Assembly: GCA_030035585.1 (NCBI GenBank) | Contig: CM057464.1 | Span: 29,281,465 to 29,345,464 of the forward strand | DNA: 64,000 bases | Reading direction: 5' to 3' | DNA from: Dugong dugon | Taxonomy: Eukaryota > Chordata > Mammalia > Sirenia > Dugongidae | Shown here: positions 44,930 to 56,514 of the stretch, one piece after another | Layout of the letters: each line of letters begins with the position of its first letter | Numbering within the stretch: position 1 is the stretch's first letter | Notes under the pieces: model-generated | Told to the model about the DNA's origin: nothing | The model's database searches: none | The model's input: only the letters and a program-made list of their open reading frames with translations | Position numbers and translations under genes: made by a program

Positions 44930-46303
44930 TATATTAGGCTAGAATATCACAGTCTAAAGGCCTTCCATTTAGGTTTAATTCTTTAAAGCCACAATCACTA
45001 AATCTAAGAGGTTAGTAGGAAGATGCACCTTGAACACTTTCCTTCAGTGGTGGGTGCATCAACCATCTAGTGCCACAGGATTCTGATACCTGAAAATTGT
45101 ACTGCCTGGGATTTCCATGAAGACAGAATTTCATGAAAATTAGACTTTTGTTTAAGATACAGAAAAATTATCTATTGTTTATTTCAAAGACAAAAACAAG
45201 CTCTGGTTTCTACTTCAGTTAAGGAAAAAATTACTAACAAAAAACCTTCTTTCCAAATCTCATTTATTTTAATTTTTTAAAAGCATCTGAATTAGCCAAA
45301 GGAATTTCTTTAAGAAGAAACACAATAGAGATAAATACTTTTCTCTTAAGTGATGTATTGCATTTTATTTATTAGTTTCTAATTCTTTCAGTATTTTTGG
45401 CAAGTTAAAGATTCAGGAAGAATGGGAGAATCCAATAGGCTTCAGTTCCAATAGTTAGTGAGACATGCAGTTGGTTTACTATTTGAGTAGTAATGAGACT
45501 AAAACAGTTTAGAAGTTTTTCTCTAGAAGTTATTTCTTAGTGATTTGAAAGCTGAAGAGAATAAATTTCACCCACCAAAAAAGGATTGTTACCCATTTAT
45601 TTTAAATTTTACTTCAGTTGGTTACTACTATGAAGGTCAGATTAACTGTGGTCAAGAAGTGCATTCTAAGAAGACAAACTGGAATTGTTAGAACTCCTAT
45701 TGCTATGTTTAATTTGTACTTTTATACCTTAACATTTAATAAGATAGAACATCATTAAACTGTGAAGCAGGCATTAATGAGGTCACGGGGCTCATATACC
45801 AGACTTTTGTGTTGCATTTATTGATTTGATTGGCTTCAAAGTTTATACTGTGAAAAATGTTTTAAATGGAAAATAGAAGTGGCTAAAAATGTCCTAGATC
45901 TTTATTTCGAATATAGAGTTTCAAGGGTTTAAAAGAGCCCTTTATCCCATTTCCATTTTAAACACATTTTTTGTTTCTTTCGTTTTTTTTTTTTTAATCT
46001 GCTTTAATCATACTTCACAAAGTGCTCATGGGAAACTTGGAACACAAATTTAAACTTTCAGTTTATTGTGTGATGTCATTTCACTTTGGTTCCATGTTCG
46101 GAACAAATGTATATGGAATATGGATCCTTTAGTTCCTGGAAAACAGCAGCACACGTTGACTCAGCAGACACTGGTAGACGATAAGGCAAGGAGGAGAAAA
46201 CAACAATTCAGGGGAAACTGAGGAGCTTGGAAATGGGGGCAGAGACTAGAATAAGCAATGCCAACACATAATCCAGGGAATAAAAATACCAAGCACTGCA
46301 TCC
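44930..46303. other. Repeat-poor non-coding DNA
   Basis: 1.37 kb with no transposon I can recognise, AT-rich and complex. No open frame worth calling. Confidence 0.5.
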
Positions 46304-46502
46304 TTGTTGGGTGCCATCGAGTTGATTTCCACTCACAGCGACCCTATAGGACAGAGTAGAACGGCCCCATAGGGTTTCCAAGGCTGTAATCTTTATGGAA
46401 GCAGACTGCTACATCTTTCTCCCTAGGAGCAGCTGGTGGGTTCCAACTGCTGACCTTTTGGATAGCAGCCAAGCACTTAACCACTGTGCAACCATGGCTC
46501 CT
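46304..46502 (-). mobile_element. AfroSINE (antisense)
   Basis: Full-length, comparatively little diverged: 'cagcgaccctataggacaga', 'gtttccaaggctgtaatc', 'cttaaccactgtgcaacc'. Confidence 0.94.
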
Positions 46503-46726
46503 TAACATCATTGTTAGGAGGGTAGAATTTATGACTGTAGTTTCCAGGTGAAAAGTCACAGCAAAACAGTAAGCATTCTGAACTGCTAGACCTTGATTTT
46601 TATTTAGTGGCTCAAATGTGAGAAAACAGGAATGAGAAGCTTCCACTGATAAAGAAGTGTGCCCTGAGGAAAACAGACGAGGTGATCTGCCAGGCTAACG
46701 TAATCAGGGAAAAAGTCTTTGCTTTC

Positions 46727-46749
46727 CATCTCTCTCTCTCTCTCTCTCT
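46727..46749. repeat. (CT)n / T-rich tract
   Basis: About eleven CT units followed by a T-run. Confidence 0.9.
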
Positions 46750-48230
46750 TTTTTTTTTTCTCTTTAACTCCCTGCCTCCACACTCCATATTTAGAATTAA
46801 CTCTCCTCAACTTAGTTTCTATGTCCTTGGAACTTGTGTGTAATGCTAAATTTGTCCTCTATTTGTCACTTGTCAATGGCTGGCAACGATGTTGGGATTC
46901 AAATGGAAAAAAAAAAAAATCTAATTATATTGGAGGGCACTTCAGGTCTGTAATAAGCTGTGGAGTTAGGGCTGTTATCATACTGTAATGAAGCTCTCCT
47001 CTACCATCAGCAACTTGGCTTGTGGAAACTCATCAGATATCCCTAATATGTCAACTCCTCTACTGCACATTTAAAGCCTAGGACCCTACAGGGCACAAGA
47101 AAAGGCTTTGAACGACTGAGTATAATCTTCTTTTTAATGTTATGTTTTCATCAGGATGACATCTAATTGCTTTGTAAATGGTCCCAGTTTTTGCCTTGAA
47201 CAATCCTGCACAGAAGGCAATTACAGATTTTTTAAAAAAAATATTTAAAATACTTTCCTAGGTCTATTTCTTTTAACTTTTATTTATGCTGCCCATTTAT
47301 AAAACCTGGATCATTTGCCATTATTATTCCTTGTCATCTTCCAAGTTATGCCCTTCATTCTTTAAGATTTTCATGTTCTCTGAGGAAGAGGCGCGAATGG
47401 CTGGGTGATGCCATGGGCATCAGTTCATATCAACTACAATTATGTATCGATGCAACAGAGAGACTTGCTCATTTTTAATGTAATTGCTGTAACTCTCAAT
47501 GCTCAGATCTCTGTTTCGAAGATTGAACAGCAGCCTTGGGTAGAGAATTTGGAAGATATGAAGGCAGGTTCTACTTGAGAAAACAAGGAAGATGTCAAAG
47601 TGACCTTCCTAGAAACTGTTAATTTTTAATAGCTGTACAGTTTCCAGAACTGAAGTTGCTCCTCTTAAATGCAAAGTGTACTTTTCCTCTCAGCAACACT
47701 GTAATCTGTAGTGGAAGAGTGGACACTGCATATCATATCCTCTGGCAGATTGTTTTACTCTTGAGAGATTGAAAACATTAGATCTCAGTTCTTCCCTTCT
47801 TTCAAAACACTGTCCCTCATTTCTCATAATTACTCTATCAGTGTTCACTGCTAGAAACCCAGCTGTTTATGCTCATGCTAGCTCTTTATACTCATGAATC
47901 TTAATTATGCTGCCCGCATTGGCTTGCTGTCTGCCTCTAAGCCTATCTTTTATTGCCTGAAGCATTCATGAAATAGGAACTGGAGGTCCTTGCCTTTGTA
48001 ATAAAAAAAAACTCTGAGATTATGCAAGTCATATTACTATGCCCTTCAGTAAACCATAATCATTATGTGAAACAATATTTATTCTCTTTCTATTATTATT
48101 TCTTGGTGACTGAATAGCGCTATGGGTCTTTTTTCATAATTTCGATTTGTCACCTTCAAAGATAAGAATGCAGTTGTTACCTTTGCGTAATTTACATTAT
48201 AGGGGATTTTTTTAATTTATTTAAAAAAAA

Positions 48231-48280
48231 ATTTTTAAATTGTACTTTAGATGAAGGTTTACAGAACAATTTCTCATAGA
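48231..48280 (-). mobile_element. L1 3' tail remnant
   Basis: 'ttgtactttagatgaaggtt' then 'tacagaacaatttctcata' is only the last ~45 bp of an L1 3' UTR, antisense, adjoining A/T runs. Confidence 0.65.
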
Positions 48281-48499
48281 ATTTTGTTTTTTGATTTTTT
48301 TTTTTTTTGTACATTATTTTTATTTGAACAGCAAGGCAAAGCAACCTTGATTTGTTGAAAAGCTCTTTTGGAGTAAATACTTTATTTTAGGCACATTTGC
48401 TGAAAACTGTATCCTTCCCCCTACTAATATAAGATTAAGTCAATTTTGTTGGCTACATTGATATATTTCCACTTGGATGTGAGGATGTTAGGGGAAATT

Positions 48500-48650
48500 C
48501 AGGGGCCTGCAAATAGGAAGACTTGGTATATTTGCCTGGCTGTGCCTCCAGCTAGCTGCATGATCTTGGCCAGTCACGTTACTGCTCTGTGCCTGTATTC
48601 TTTCAATCATAAATTCATAAATTGAGGGAACCATATGAGATGCTCTTAAG
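48500..48650 (+). mobile_element. Probable MIR fragment
   Basis: 'ctagctgcatgatcttggcc' and 'cacgttactgctctgtgcct' follow the MIR core order. Confidence 0.6.
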
Positions 48651-49186
48651 GATATGTTTCAGTTCTCAAGTCTTACTTTCTTGTTTTTATGCGTGCAGTG
48701 ATGCTAGAAGTACTAATAGGCTGTAAGTTAATGAAGAACCTCCTTGGTTGGGATGGCATTCTGGTGGTGCTGAACTCTTTGCAGAGTTTGCAAATTAAGC
48801 ACACATTTCCCTCACAACCCAGGCCAGGTCAGCTCATTTCCTGTTGTTGAAGTGTGAGGCAGATGAACTTCAGGTGACTTACAGAATTTCTCTTGGTTAA
48901 ATAAATGAGATGGTTTGCCAGAAGGCCTGTGTTTTGTGGCAAAGCCAGTGAAATAGAAAGCTCTTTAAGTTCTGCTTGAGAGAAATAGAATGATCTTATA
49001 TCATCCTTCTAAATGGAAGGGCTGGCCCTTCCGCCGTTAATACACTGGTTATAATTAAAAGAAGAACGATGATCCTCCTTCCACCCACATCAGTCCCAGT
49101 TAAAGATACATTTTGCAGTTGCTTTAATGTTGCCTCTCCTGAATGTAACTGTAGTCAAAATCTCTCTGAATTGTGATGACTTTGAT

Positions 49187-51524
49187 TTAACTCACTTCTT
49201 TTTTGTTGTTGTTGTACTTTAAGTGAAAGTTTACAATTCAAGCTAGTCTCTCATACAAAAATTTATACATACAATGTTATGTGACCGTAATTGCTCTCTG
49301 CATACCATGACAGCACACTTCTCCTTTCCACCCCTGACTTCCCGTGTCCGTTCAACCAGCTCCTGATCTCTGCCTTCTCATCTCACCTCCAGACAGAAGC
49401 TGCCCATTTAGTCTCATGTATCTACTAGAGCTAAAAAGCACTCTCTTCATGAGTATCATTTTATGTCCCATAACCCAGTCTAATATTTGTCTGAAGAGTT
49501 CACTTCAGGAATTGTTTTAGTTCTGGGTTGACAGAGAGTCCGGGGATCATGCTTTCTGGAGTTCCTCCAATCTCAGTCAGACCATTAAGTCTGGTCTTTT
49601 TACTAGAATTTGAGTTTTGCACCCCACTTTTATTCTGCTCCATCAGGGACTCTCTGTTGTGTTCCCCATCAGGGCGGTCATTGGTGGTAGCCAGGTACCA
49701 TCTAGTTCTTCTGGTCTCAGGCTGATGAAGTCTGTGGTTTATGTGGCGCTTTCTGTCTCTTGGGATAATACTTTCCTTGTGTCTTTGATGTTCTTCATTC
49801 TGCTTTATTCCAGATGGGTTGGGACAAATTGATGCATCTCAGATGGCCTCTTGCAAGCTTTTAAGACCCCAGACGCCACTCACCAAAGTAGGATGCAGAA
49901 CATTTTCTTAACAAACTTTGTTATGTCAATTGACCTAGATGTCCCCCGAAAACATGGTCCTCAGACCCCCATTCCTGCTACTCTGTCCCTTAAAGTGTTT
50001 GGTTGTATTCAGGAAACTTTGGTTTAGTCCAGTTGTGCTGACTTCCTCTGTAGTGTGTGCTGTCCTTCCCTTCACCTAAGATAATTCTTGTCTACTGTCT
50101 AGTTAGTGAATACCCCTCTCCCTCCCCACCCTTGTAACCATCAAAGAATGTTTTCTTCTGTGTTTAAACCTTTTCTTGAGTTCTTATAATAGTGATCTTA
50201 TGCAATATTTGTCCTTCTGTGACTGACTAAATTCACTCAGCATAATGCCCTCTAGATTCATCCATGTTATAAGATGTTTCACGGATTCATTGTTGTTCTT
50301 TATCATTGTGTAGTATTCCATTGTGTGAATATGCCGTAGTTGGTTTATCCACTCATCCGTTGATGGGCGCCTAGGTTGCTTCCATCTTTTTGCTATCATG
50401 AACAGTGCTGCAATGAACATGGGTGTGCATATACCTATTCATGTAATGGCTCTTATTTCTCTAGGATATATTCCAAGGAGCAGGATGGCTGGATCTTACA
50501 GTACTTCTATTTCTAGCTTTTTAAGGAAGTGCCAAGTCAATTTCCCAAAAGTGGTTTTACCATTTTACATTCCCACCAACAGTGTATAAGTGTTCCAGTC
50601 TCTCCACAACCTCTCTAACATTTATTATTTTTGTGTTTTTTGGATTAATGCTAGCTTCGTTGGGGTGAAATGGTATCTCATTGTAGTATTGATTTGCATT
50701 TCTCTAATGGTTAATGATCGTGAGCATTTCTTCATGTGTCTGTTAGCTGCCTGAACGTCTTCTTTGGTGAAGTGCCTGTTTGTATCCTTTGCCCAGTTTT
50801 TAATTGGGTTGTTTGTCTTTTTGTTGTTGAGGTTTTGCAGTATCTTGTAGATTTTAGAAATTAGATGCTGATCGGATTTGTCGTACCCAAAAATTTTTTC
50901 CCAGTCTGTACGTTGTCTTTTGACTCTTTTGGTGAAGTCTTTTGATGAGCATAAGTGTTTGACTTTTAGGAGCTCCCAGTTATCTAGTCTCTCTTCTGGT
51001 GCTTGTGCATTGTTACTTATGGTTCATATTGTGTTTATGCTATGTTATTAGGGCTCTTAGTGTTGTACCTATTTTTTCTTCCATGATCTTTATCGTTTTT
51101 GATTTTATATTTAAGTCTTTGATCCATTTTGAGTTAGTTTTTGTGCATGGTATGAGGTATGGGTCTTGTTTCAGTTTTTTTCAGATGGATATCCAGTTAC
51201 GCCAGCACCATTTGTTAAAGAGACTGTCTTTTCCCCAATTAATGGACTTTGGGCCTTTGTCAAATATCAGCTGCTCAAAGGTGGATGAACTTATGTCTGG
51301 ATTCTCAATTCTGTTCCATTGGTCTATGTGTCTGTTGTTGTACCATTACCAGGCTGTTTTGACTACTGTGGTGGTATAATAGGTTCTCAAATCAGGTAGT
51401 GTGAGGCCTCCTACTTTGTTCTTCTTCTTGAGTAATGCTTTACTTGTTCGGGGCCTCTTCCCTTTCCATATGAAGTTGGTGATTTGTTTCTCCATCTCCT
51501 TAAACAATACTTAAGTTGCTTCTT
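49187..51524 (-). mobile_element. L1 (type B), 5'-truncated, antisense
   Basis: L1 at about 49201-51510: 3' UTR 49201-50183, then ORF2 C-terminal sequence up to the RT thumb, where it stops at 'ccatctccttaaacaatac'. Flanking 'ttaactcacttctt' (49187-49200) and 'ttaagttgcttctt' (51511-51524) agree at 11 of 14 positions, a plausible aged target duplication. Confidence 0.88.
50184..51510 (-). pseudogene. L1 ORF2 C-terminal pseudogene (type B)
   Basis: C-terminal ~440 codons' worth of ORF2 ending MRSLL-like at 50184, in several frames. It includes the complement of WINQLRHIHTMEYY and IKNNNESVKHLITWMNLEGIMLSE. It serves here as the type B reference for 15930-16968 and 22176-22790. Confidence 0.88.
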
Positions 51525-51906
51525 TATGGGTAAACTGTATTGTTTCATGCTAGTTGTAAGAACAATTTAAACTCATTTGCTATAACTAAAAGAATAAAGA
51601 AGAACATACAAAACAGAACAAAAAAATCATCAATTTTTTCACAAAGGGAATGGACACTGCAGGTATTTTGGACTATCATTCTTATCTTTTCCCCTAGCAT
51701 TTATTTTCTTTTCTACATAAACAAAATCATATTTCATGTATAGGTATGTATTCTGTTTTGTTCTTTGAGCATTGGATTATGTTTTTAAAATTCTCCAAAA
51801 ATATTGTTTTTATTTAACCCCATTTTATATATTTTAAAATGTACATTTTAGGTGTGTTTTAGTCCATTTTTTAGAATTTTGTTATCAATACTGAATAGCT
51901 TAGGTT
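51525..51906. other. AT-rich unique DNA
   Basis: T-rich sequence between L1 and RTE. A 67-codon open frame has no recognisable domain. Confidence 0.5.
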
Positions 51907-51951
51907 TATTGAGTACTTGTTGTGTTGTTGTTGTTGTTAGGTGCCTTCCAG

Positions 51952-53627
51952 TCAGTTCCGACTCATAGCTACCCTATGTACAACAAAACAAAACACTGCC
52001 CAGTCCAGTGCCATCCATACAGTCGTTGCTATGCTTGAACCCATTGTTGCAGTCACTGTGCAAATCCATCTTGTTGAGAATCTTCTTTTTTGCTGACCCT
52101 CTGCTTTACCAAGCATGATGTCCTTCTCCAGGGACTGGTTCCTCCTGATAACATGTCCAAAGTACATGAGATGAAGTCTCACCATCCTTGCTTCTAAGGA
52201 GCATTCTGGCTGTACTTCTTCCAAGATAGATTTGTTTGTTCTTCTGGCAGTCCGTGGTATATTCAATATTCTTCACCAACATCATGATTCAAAGGCATCA
52301 ATTCTTCTTCAGTCTTCCTTATTCATTGTCCAGCTTTTGCATGAATATGATGCAATTGAAAATACCATGGCTGAGTCTTCAACGTGAAGTCTTTGCTTTT
52401 CAACACTGTAAAGAGGTCTTTTGCAGCAGGTTTGCTCAATGCAATACATTGTTTGACTTCTTGAGTGCTGCTTCCATGGGTATTGATTGTGGATCCTAGT
52501 AAAATGAAATCCTTAACAACTTCAGTCTTTTCTCCATTTGTCATGATGTTGCTTATTGTTCCACTTGTGAGGGTTTTTTGTTTTCTTAATGTTGAGTTAC
52601 AGTCCATACCAAAGACTGTGGTCTTTGAGCTTTATCAGTAAGTGCTTCAAGTCCTCTTTACTTTCAGCAAGCAAGGTTGTGTCATCTGCATATTGCAGGT
52701 TGTTAATGAGCCTTTCTCCAGTCCTGATGCGACATTCTTCTTCATGTAGTCCAGCTTCTCGGATTATTTGCTCAGCATACAGATTAAATAAATATGGTGA
52801 AAAAATACAACCCTGAGGCCCACCTTCCCTAATTTTAAACCACTCAGTATCTACTTGTTCTGTTTGAATGATGCCTCTTGGTCTATGTACAGGTTCCACG
52901 TGAGCACAACTAAGTGCTCTGGAATGTCCATTCTTTGCAATGTTATCCATAACTTGTTATGATCCACATACTTGAATGCACTTGCATATCAGTAAAATAT
53001 AGGTAAACATCTTTCTGGTATTCTCTTCTTTCAACCAAGATCCATCTGACATTAGCAATGCTATCCCTCATTCCATGTACTCTACTGAATCTGGCTTGAA
53101 CTCCTGGCAGTTCCCTGTCTATGTACTGCTGCAACTGCTTTTGAATGATCTTCAGTCAAATTTTACTTGTGTGTGATCCTAATGATATTGTTTGATAATT
53201 TCCACATTCTGTTGGATCACCTTGCTTGGAATGGATACAAATATGCATCTCTTCCAATCGGCTGGCTAGGAAGCTGTCTTCCAAATTTCTTGACATAGAA
53301 GAGTGAACGCCTCCGGTGCTGCTCCTGTTTGTTGAAACATCTCAGTTAGTATTCCGTCAATTTACTTTTTTACTGGAGCCTTGTTTTTCACCATTCCCTT
53401 CAGTGCAGCTTGAACTTCTTCCTTCAGTACGATCAGTTCTTGACCATATGCTACCTCCTAAATGGCTGAACATTGACCAATTCTTTTTGGTACAGTGACT
53501 CTGTGTATTCCTTCCATCTTCTTTTGATGCTTCCTGCGTCATTCAGTATTTTCCCCATAGAATCCTTCAGTATTGCAACTAGAGGCTTGATGTTTTTTTT
53601 CTTCAGTTCTTTCAGCTTAAGAAATAT
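51952..53627 (-). pseudogene. RTE ORF, reverse transcriptase and C-terminus
   Basis: Frames broken, but the order is clear: 53451-53627 (N-terminal RT region with LKDSMGKILNDAGSIKRRWKEY), 52943-53134, 52597-52950 with GGPQGCIFSPYLFNLYAE and the catalytic QYADDTTLLAES, then 51952-52266 the C-terminal NIPRTARRTNKSILEEVQP region. Codes for the LINE's reverse transcriptase. Non-functional from multiple stops. Confidence 0.9.
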
Positions 53628-55067
53628 GGAGGCACTTCCGGGCAACATGGCACTATAGTCAAAAGCACCACACCGTCCCTCTGCAGCAAAGATCCAAAAA
53701 ACTAAGTCAAACAGACTCACACATCAATCCTGAAACCCTGAGCATCAAATGAAGAGATAAAGAACTCAGCCAAGCACCGAATGGAATAAGAAAATGACCG
53801 AGAATAGAGAGCCAGGAGAGAGATATGCAGAGGTCTCCTATCAGCTACCGCAGCACGGATCTGCCATTTGGGCTCCTGGATCAGCGAACAGGGGGTAAAA
53901 GAAAGCAGCTTCACGGAGCTTCCAGCAGGAGACAGAACAACCATTAACCAGTAATATACGCTTTCCCACTCCCCACCCTTCTTCACCCCCACTTGGCTTT
54001 CTCTGCTTCCTGAAGTCACAGTCTCTTGGCTGGGAAGTACCAGCTTCACCCTGGTGTTGCCTAGATTCCACCTGCTCACACTGGCCAGCTCCCTGAGTGT
54101 CATTTGTTGGCTGCTGGTGTTGCTTTTATCTGCTTCTTTAGATTTCTTCCTTACATGTCACTACCTCCCCCTCCTTTCTTTCAAATACCTGGCTCTGTGT
54201 GCCATCTTTACTTCTTCCTGAAAGGCTGTGAAGCACTGCTCCACTCTGAAACTGCTTCCTAGCCTGTGACACCATGCTGGTGGGACCCCTGGGGCTAATT
54301 TTTTGATTGTTTGTTTGTTCTGATTTGTTCTGTTTTGATTTGTTTCTTTGTTTTCTCTTTCTTTTCTCAGCTTGGGAGCCCCTTCTAGCCAGGCAATACC
54401 ACACAACTTCGAAGCTACTCCCTTAACTCTGTGCCAACACACAGGGACATCCCTGGGGGCATTTTCTTTGTTTTGCTTTCTTCTCTCTTATTCCCTTTTC
54501 ATCTTTCTTCACTTCCAGTTTCTTGATTTATTCTTTTTTTCTTTTACCTTTTTTCTTTTTTTTTCATTTTTGTTTTTCCCCATTTCTCAGTCTGTCCCCT
54601 CTCCACTCCAATAGCAAGCTCCCTTAGCACTCTCTTTTGTTTGTGTGTATGTTTTTGGCTCCTGTTCCTCTATCCTCTCATCTTTCTCATACCCATTTTA
54701 GCTCCACACATCACAATCTTCTCCCTTCTTCCTGCCTACCCACACTGTGCACTGAACATCACACTCCCAAGCAGCACAGGCACAGCCTACTGCAACCTGC
54801 CCTGCACTGATTCCCAGACCGCACTGTCAGCCCTAGTACGTGCCACAAACAACCCATCCTAGCAACTCCCTTTCAGCTGGACCTGCCCCACTGTACCATT
54901 CCTGAGTGACTGGCACTGCCCATTGGAGAAGGAGGTGAAAAGTATTGTGCCCAAAGATGAGCAAACAACAAAGAACACAGAGCACCCCTGTTTAGACATA
55001 AACAAATAAAACAAAAAAGCAGGACAAAACAAATCTACAATCAATAAACGAGAAAAATAACTACTGA
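53628..55067 (+). promoter_or_regulatory. L1 5' UTR, single monomer
   Basis: Same start ('cactccggg'-like, 'ccgtccctctgcagcaaag', 'catcaaatgaagagataaag') as the complements of 22060-22175 and 35210-35330. It holds only one copy of the ~285-bp unit (about 53990-54290) where the inner L1 has five anchors. Confidence 0.75.
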
Positions 55068-56114
55068 ATGCCCCGAAGACACCAGACAATATCAAAACGT
55101 ATACAGAACAGGAAAGGATGGTTCCAGTAGGTGTCCAAAATAAAACACCAGATTACTTTCCAGTAGAAGAAAAGGCACTAGAGCTAACTTATAGGGAATT
55201 CAAATCTCTAATACTCAGAATTATCAAAGAGTTGAAGCAAAAAGCAGACAAAAATGAGGAAAAAATAGACAAATGCATGGATAAGGCAGACAAATTCATG
55301 GAAAATACAGACAAAAAGGAAGAATTCAAGAAAATAATGCAGGAACAAAATGCCAAAATGAATTCACAACTAGAAATTATATAAAAACAACAATTAGAAA
55401 TCCAAAAGATAACCAACAAAATTTCAGAAATGGACAGTGTCATAGAAGGGCTGAGGAGCAGTTTTGAAATGATGGAAGATAGGATCAGTGAAACTGAAGA
55501 CAAACACTTGGCTAAAACTCTGAGGAAAAATCAGAAAAAAGAATGAAGAAAAATGAAGAAACCCTGAGAATTATGTGGGATACAATCAAAAGTAAAAATC
55601 TGCAAGTGATCAGAGTTCCAGAACAGGGGGAGAAAACCGACCACAGAAAGGATCATTGATGAATTGCTGACAGGAAACTTCCCCAGTATCATGAAAGATG
55701 ACAAGCTGACCATCCAAGAAGCTCAATGGACCCCATATAGGATAGACCTCAAAAGAAAATCACCAAGGCATATCATAATCACACTCACTAAAACCAAAGA
55801 TGAATCCTGAGAGCAGCTTGAGAAAAACAAAAAGTCATATACAGAGGAGAAACAGTAAGACTAAGCTTGAATTATTCAGCAGAAACCATGCAGGCAAGAA
55901 GGCAATGGATGACATGTATAAAACCTTGAAAGAAAAAAATTGCCCACCAAGAATAATATATCCTGGAAAACTCTCATTCAAATGTGATGGTGAAATTAGG
56001 TCATTTCCAGATAAACAGAAATTAAAGGATTATGTAAAAACTAAACCAAACTTACAAGACTTTTTAAAGGGAGTCCTTCAATCTGAGAATAAACAACATC
56101 AGACCACAGGCTGA
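55068..56114 (+). pseudogene. L1 ORF1 pseudogene
   Basis: Begins at MPRRHQTISK (55068). The frame shifts before the MVPVGVQNK Met, then is open 55118-55381 through the coiled coil, which carries an extra DKCMDKADKFMENTDKK repeat not seen in the other copies. A stop follows at 55382. Later segments (to 56114, LSFKCDGEIRSFPDKQKLKDYV) are in other frames. Confidence 0.88.
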
Positions 56115-56514
56115 ATACAGGACACAGGATTGTACTAGCCAAATACCAACCTAGGAAATGAACTCTGAAGGACTATCCAAAAGCAAAAGAATTATAACAG
56201 GGAGAAGAGAGGTTAATCTGTAAATGACAGCAGCATCAGAACAATAAAAGAGGGAATAAATGGTGTAGGGATAGATCATTCTAATGGAGAGGAAAGCAAG
56301 GTGATACCAAGGAATATAAGAGTAAAGAGAAAGAGAGTTAACAAACCTATTCATCAAAATAAAGAAGAAAAACATAAAGTCTCAGTAAAAACAAAACCTA
56401 CAAAAACAAAAGAAGTGCAAAAACAAATCCACAAACAAAAGGAACTCAGTACAGGAGAGTAAGAGGAACAAAGAAAACATCAGCACAACAACAACAACAA
56501 AAAAGCACTACAAA

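Larger units (their letters stand above)
46503..49186. other. Repeat-poor block, candidate conserved non-coding DNA
   Basis: 2.7 kb with only a (CT)n tract (about 46727-46749), a 50-bp L1 tail remnant (about 48231-48280) and a MIR-like patch (about 48500-48650). No exon, no long frame. The sequence at about 47380-47620 and 48680-49150 has the even, complex composition typical of conserved elements, but I cannot test conservation. Confidence 0.5.
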
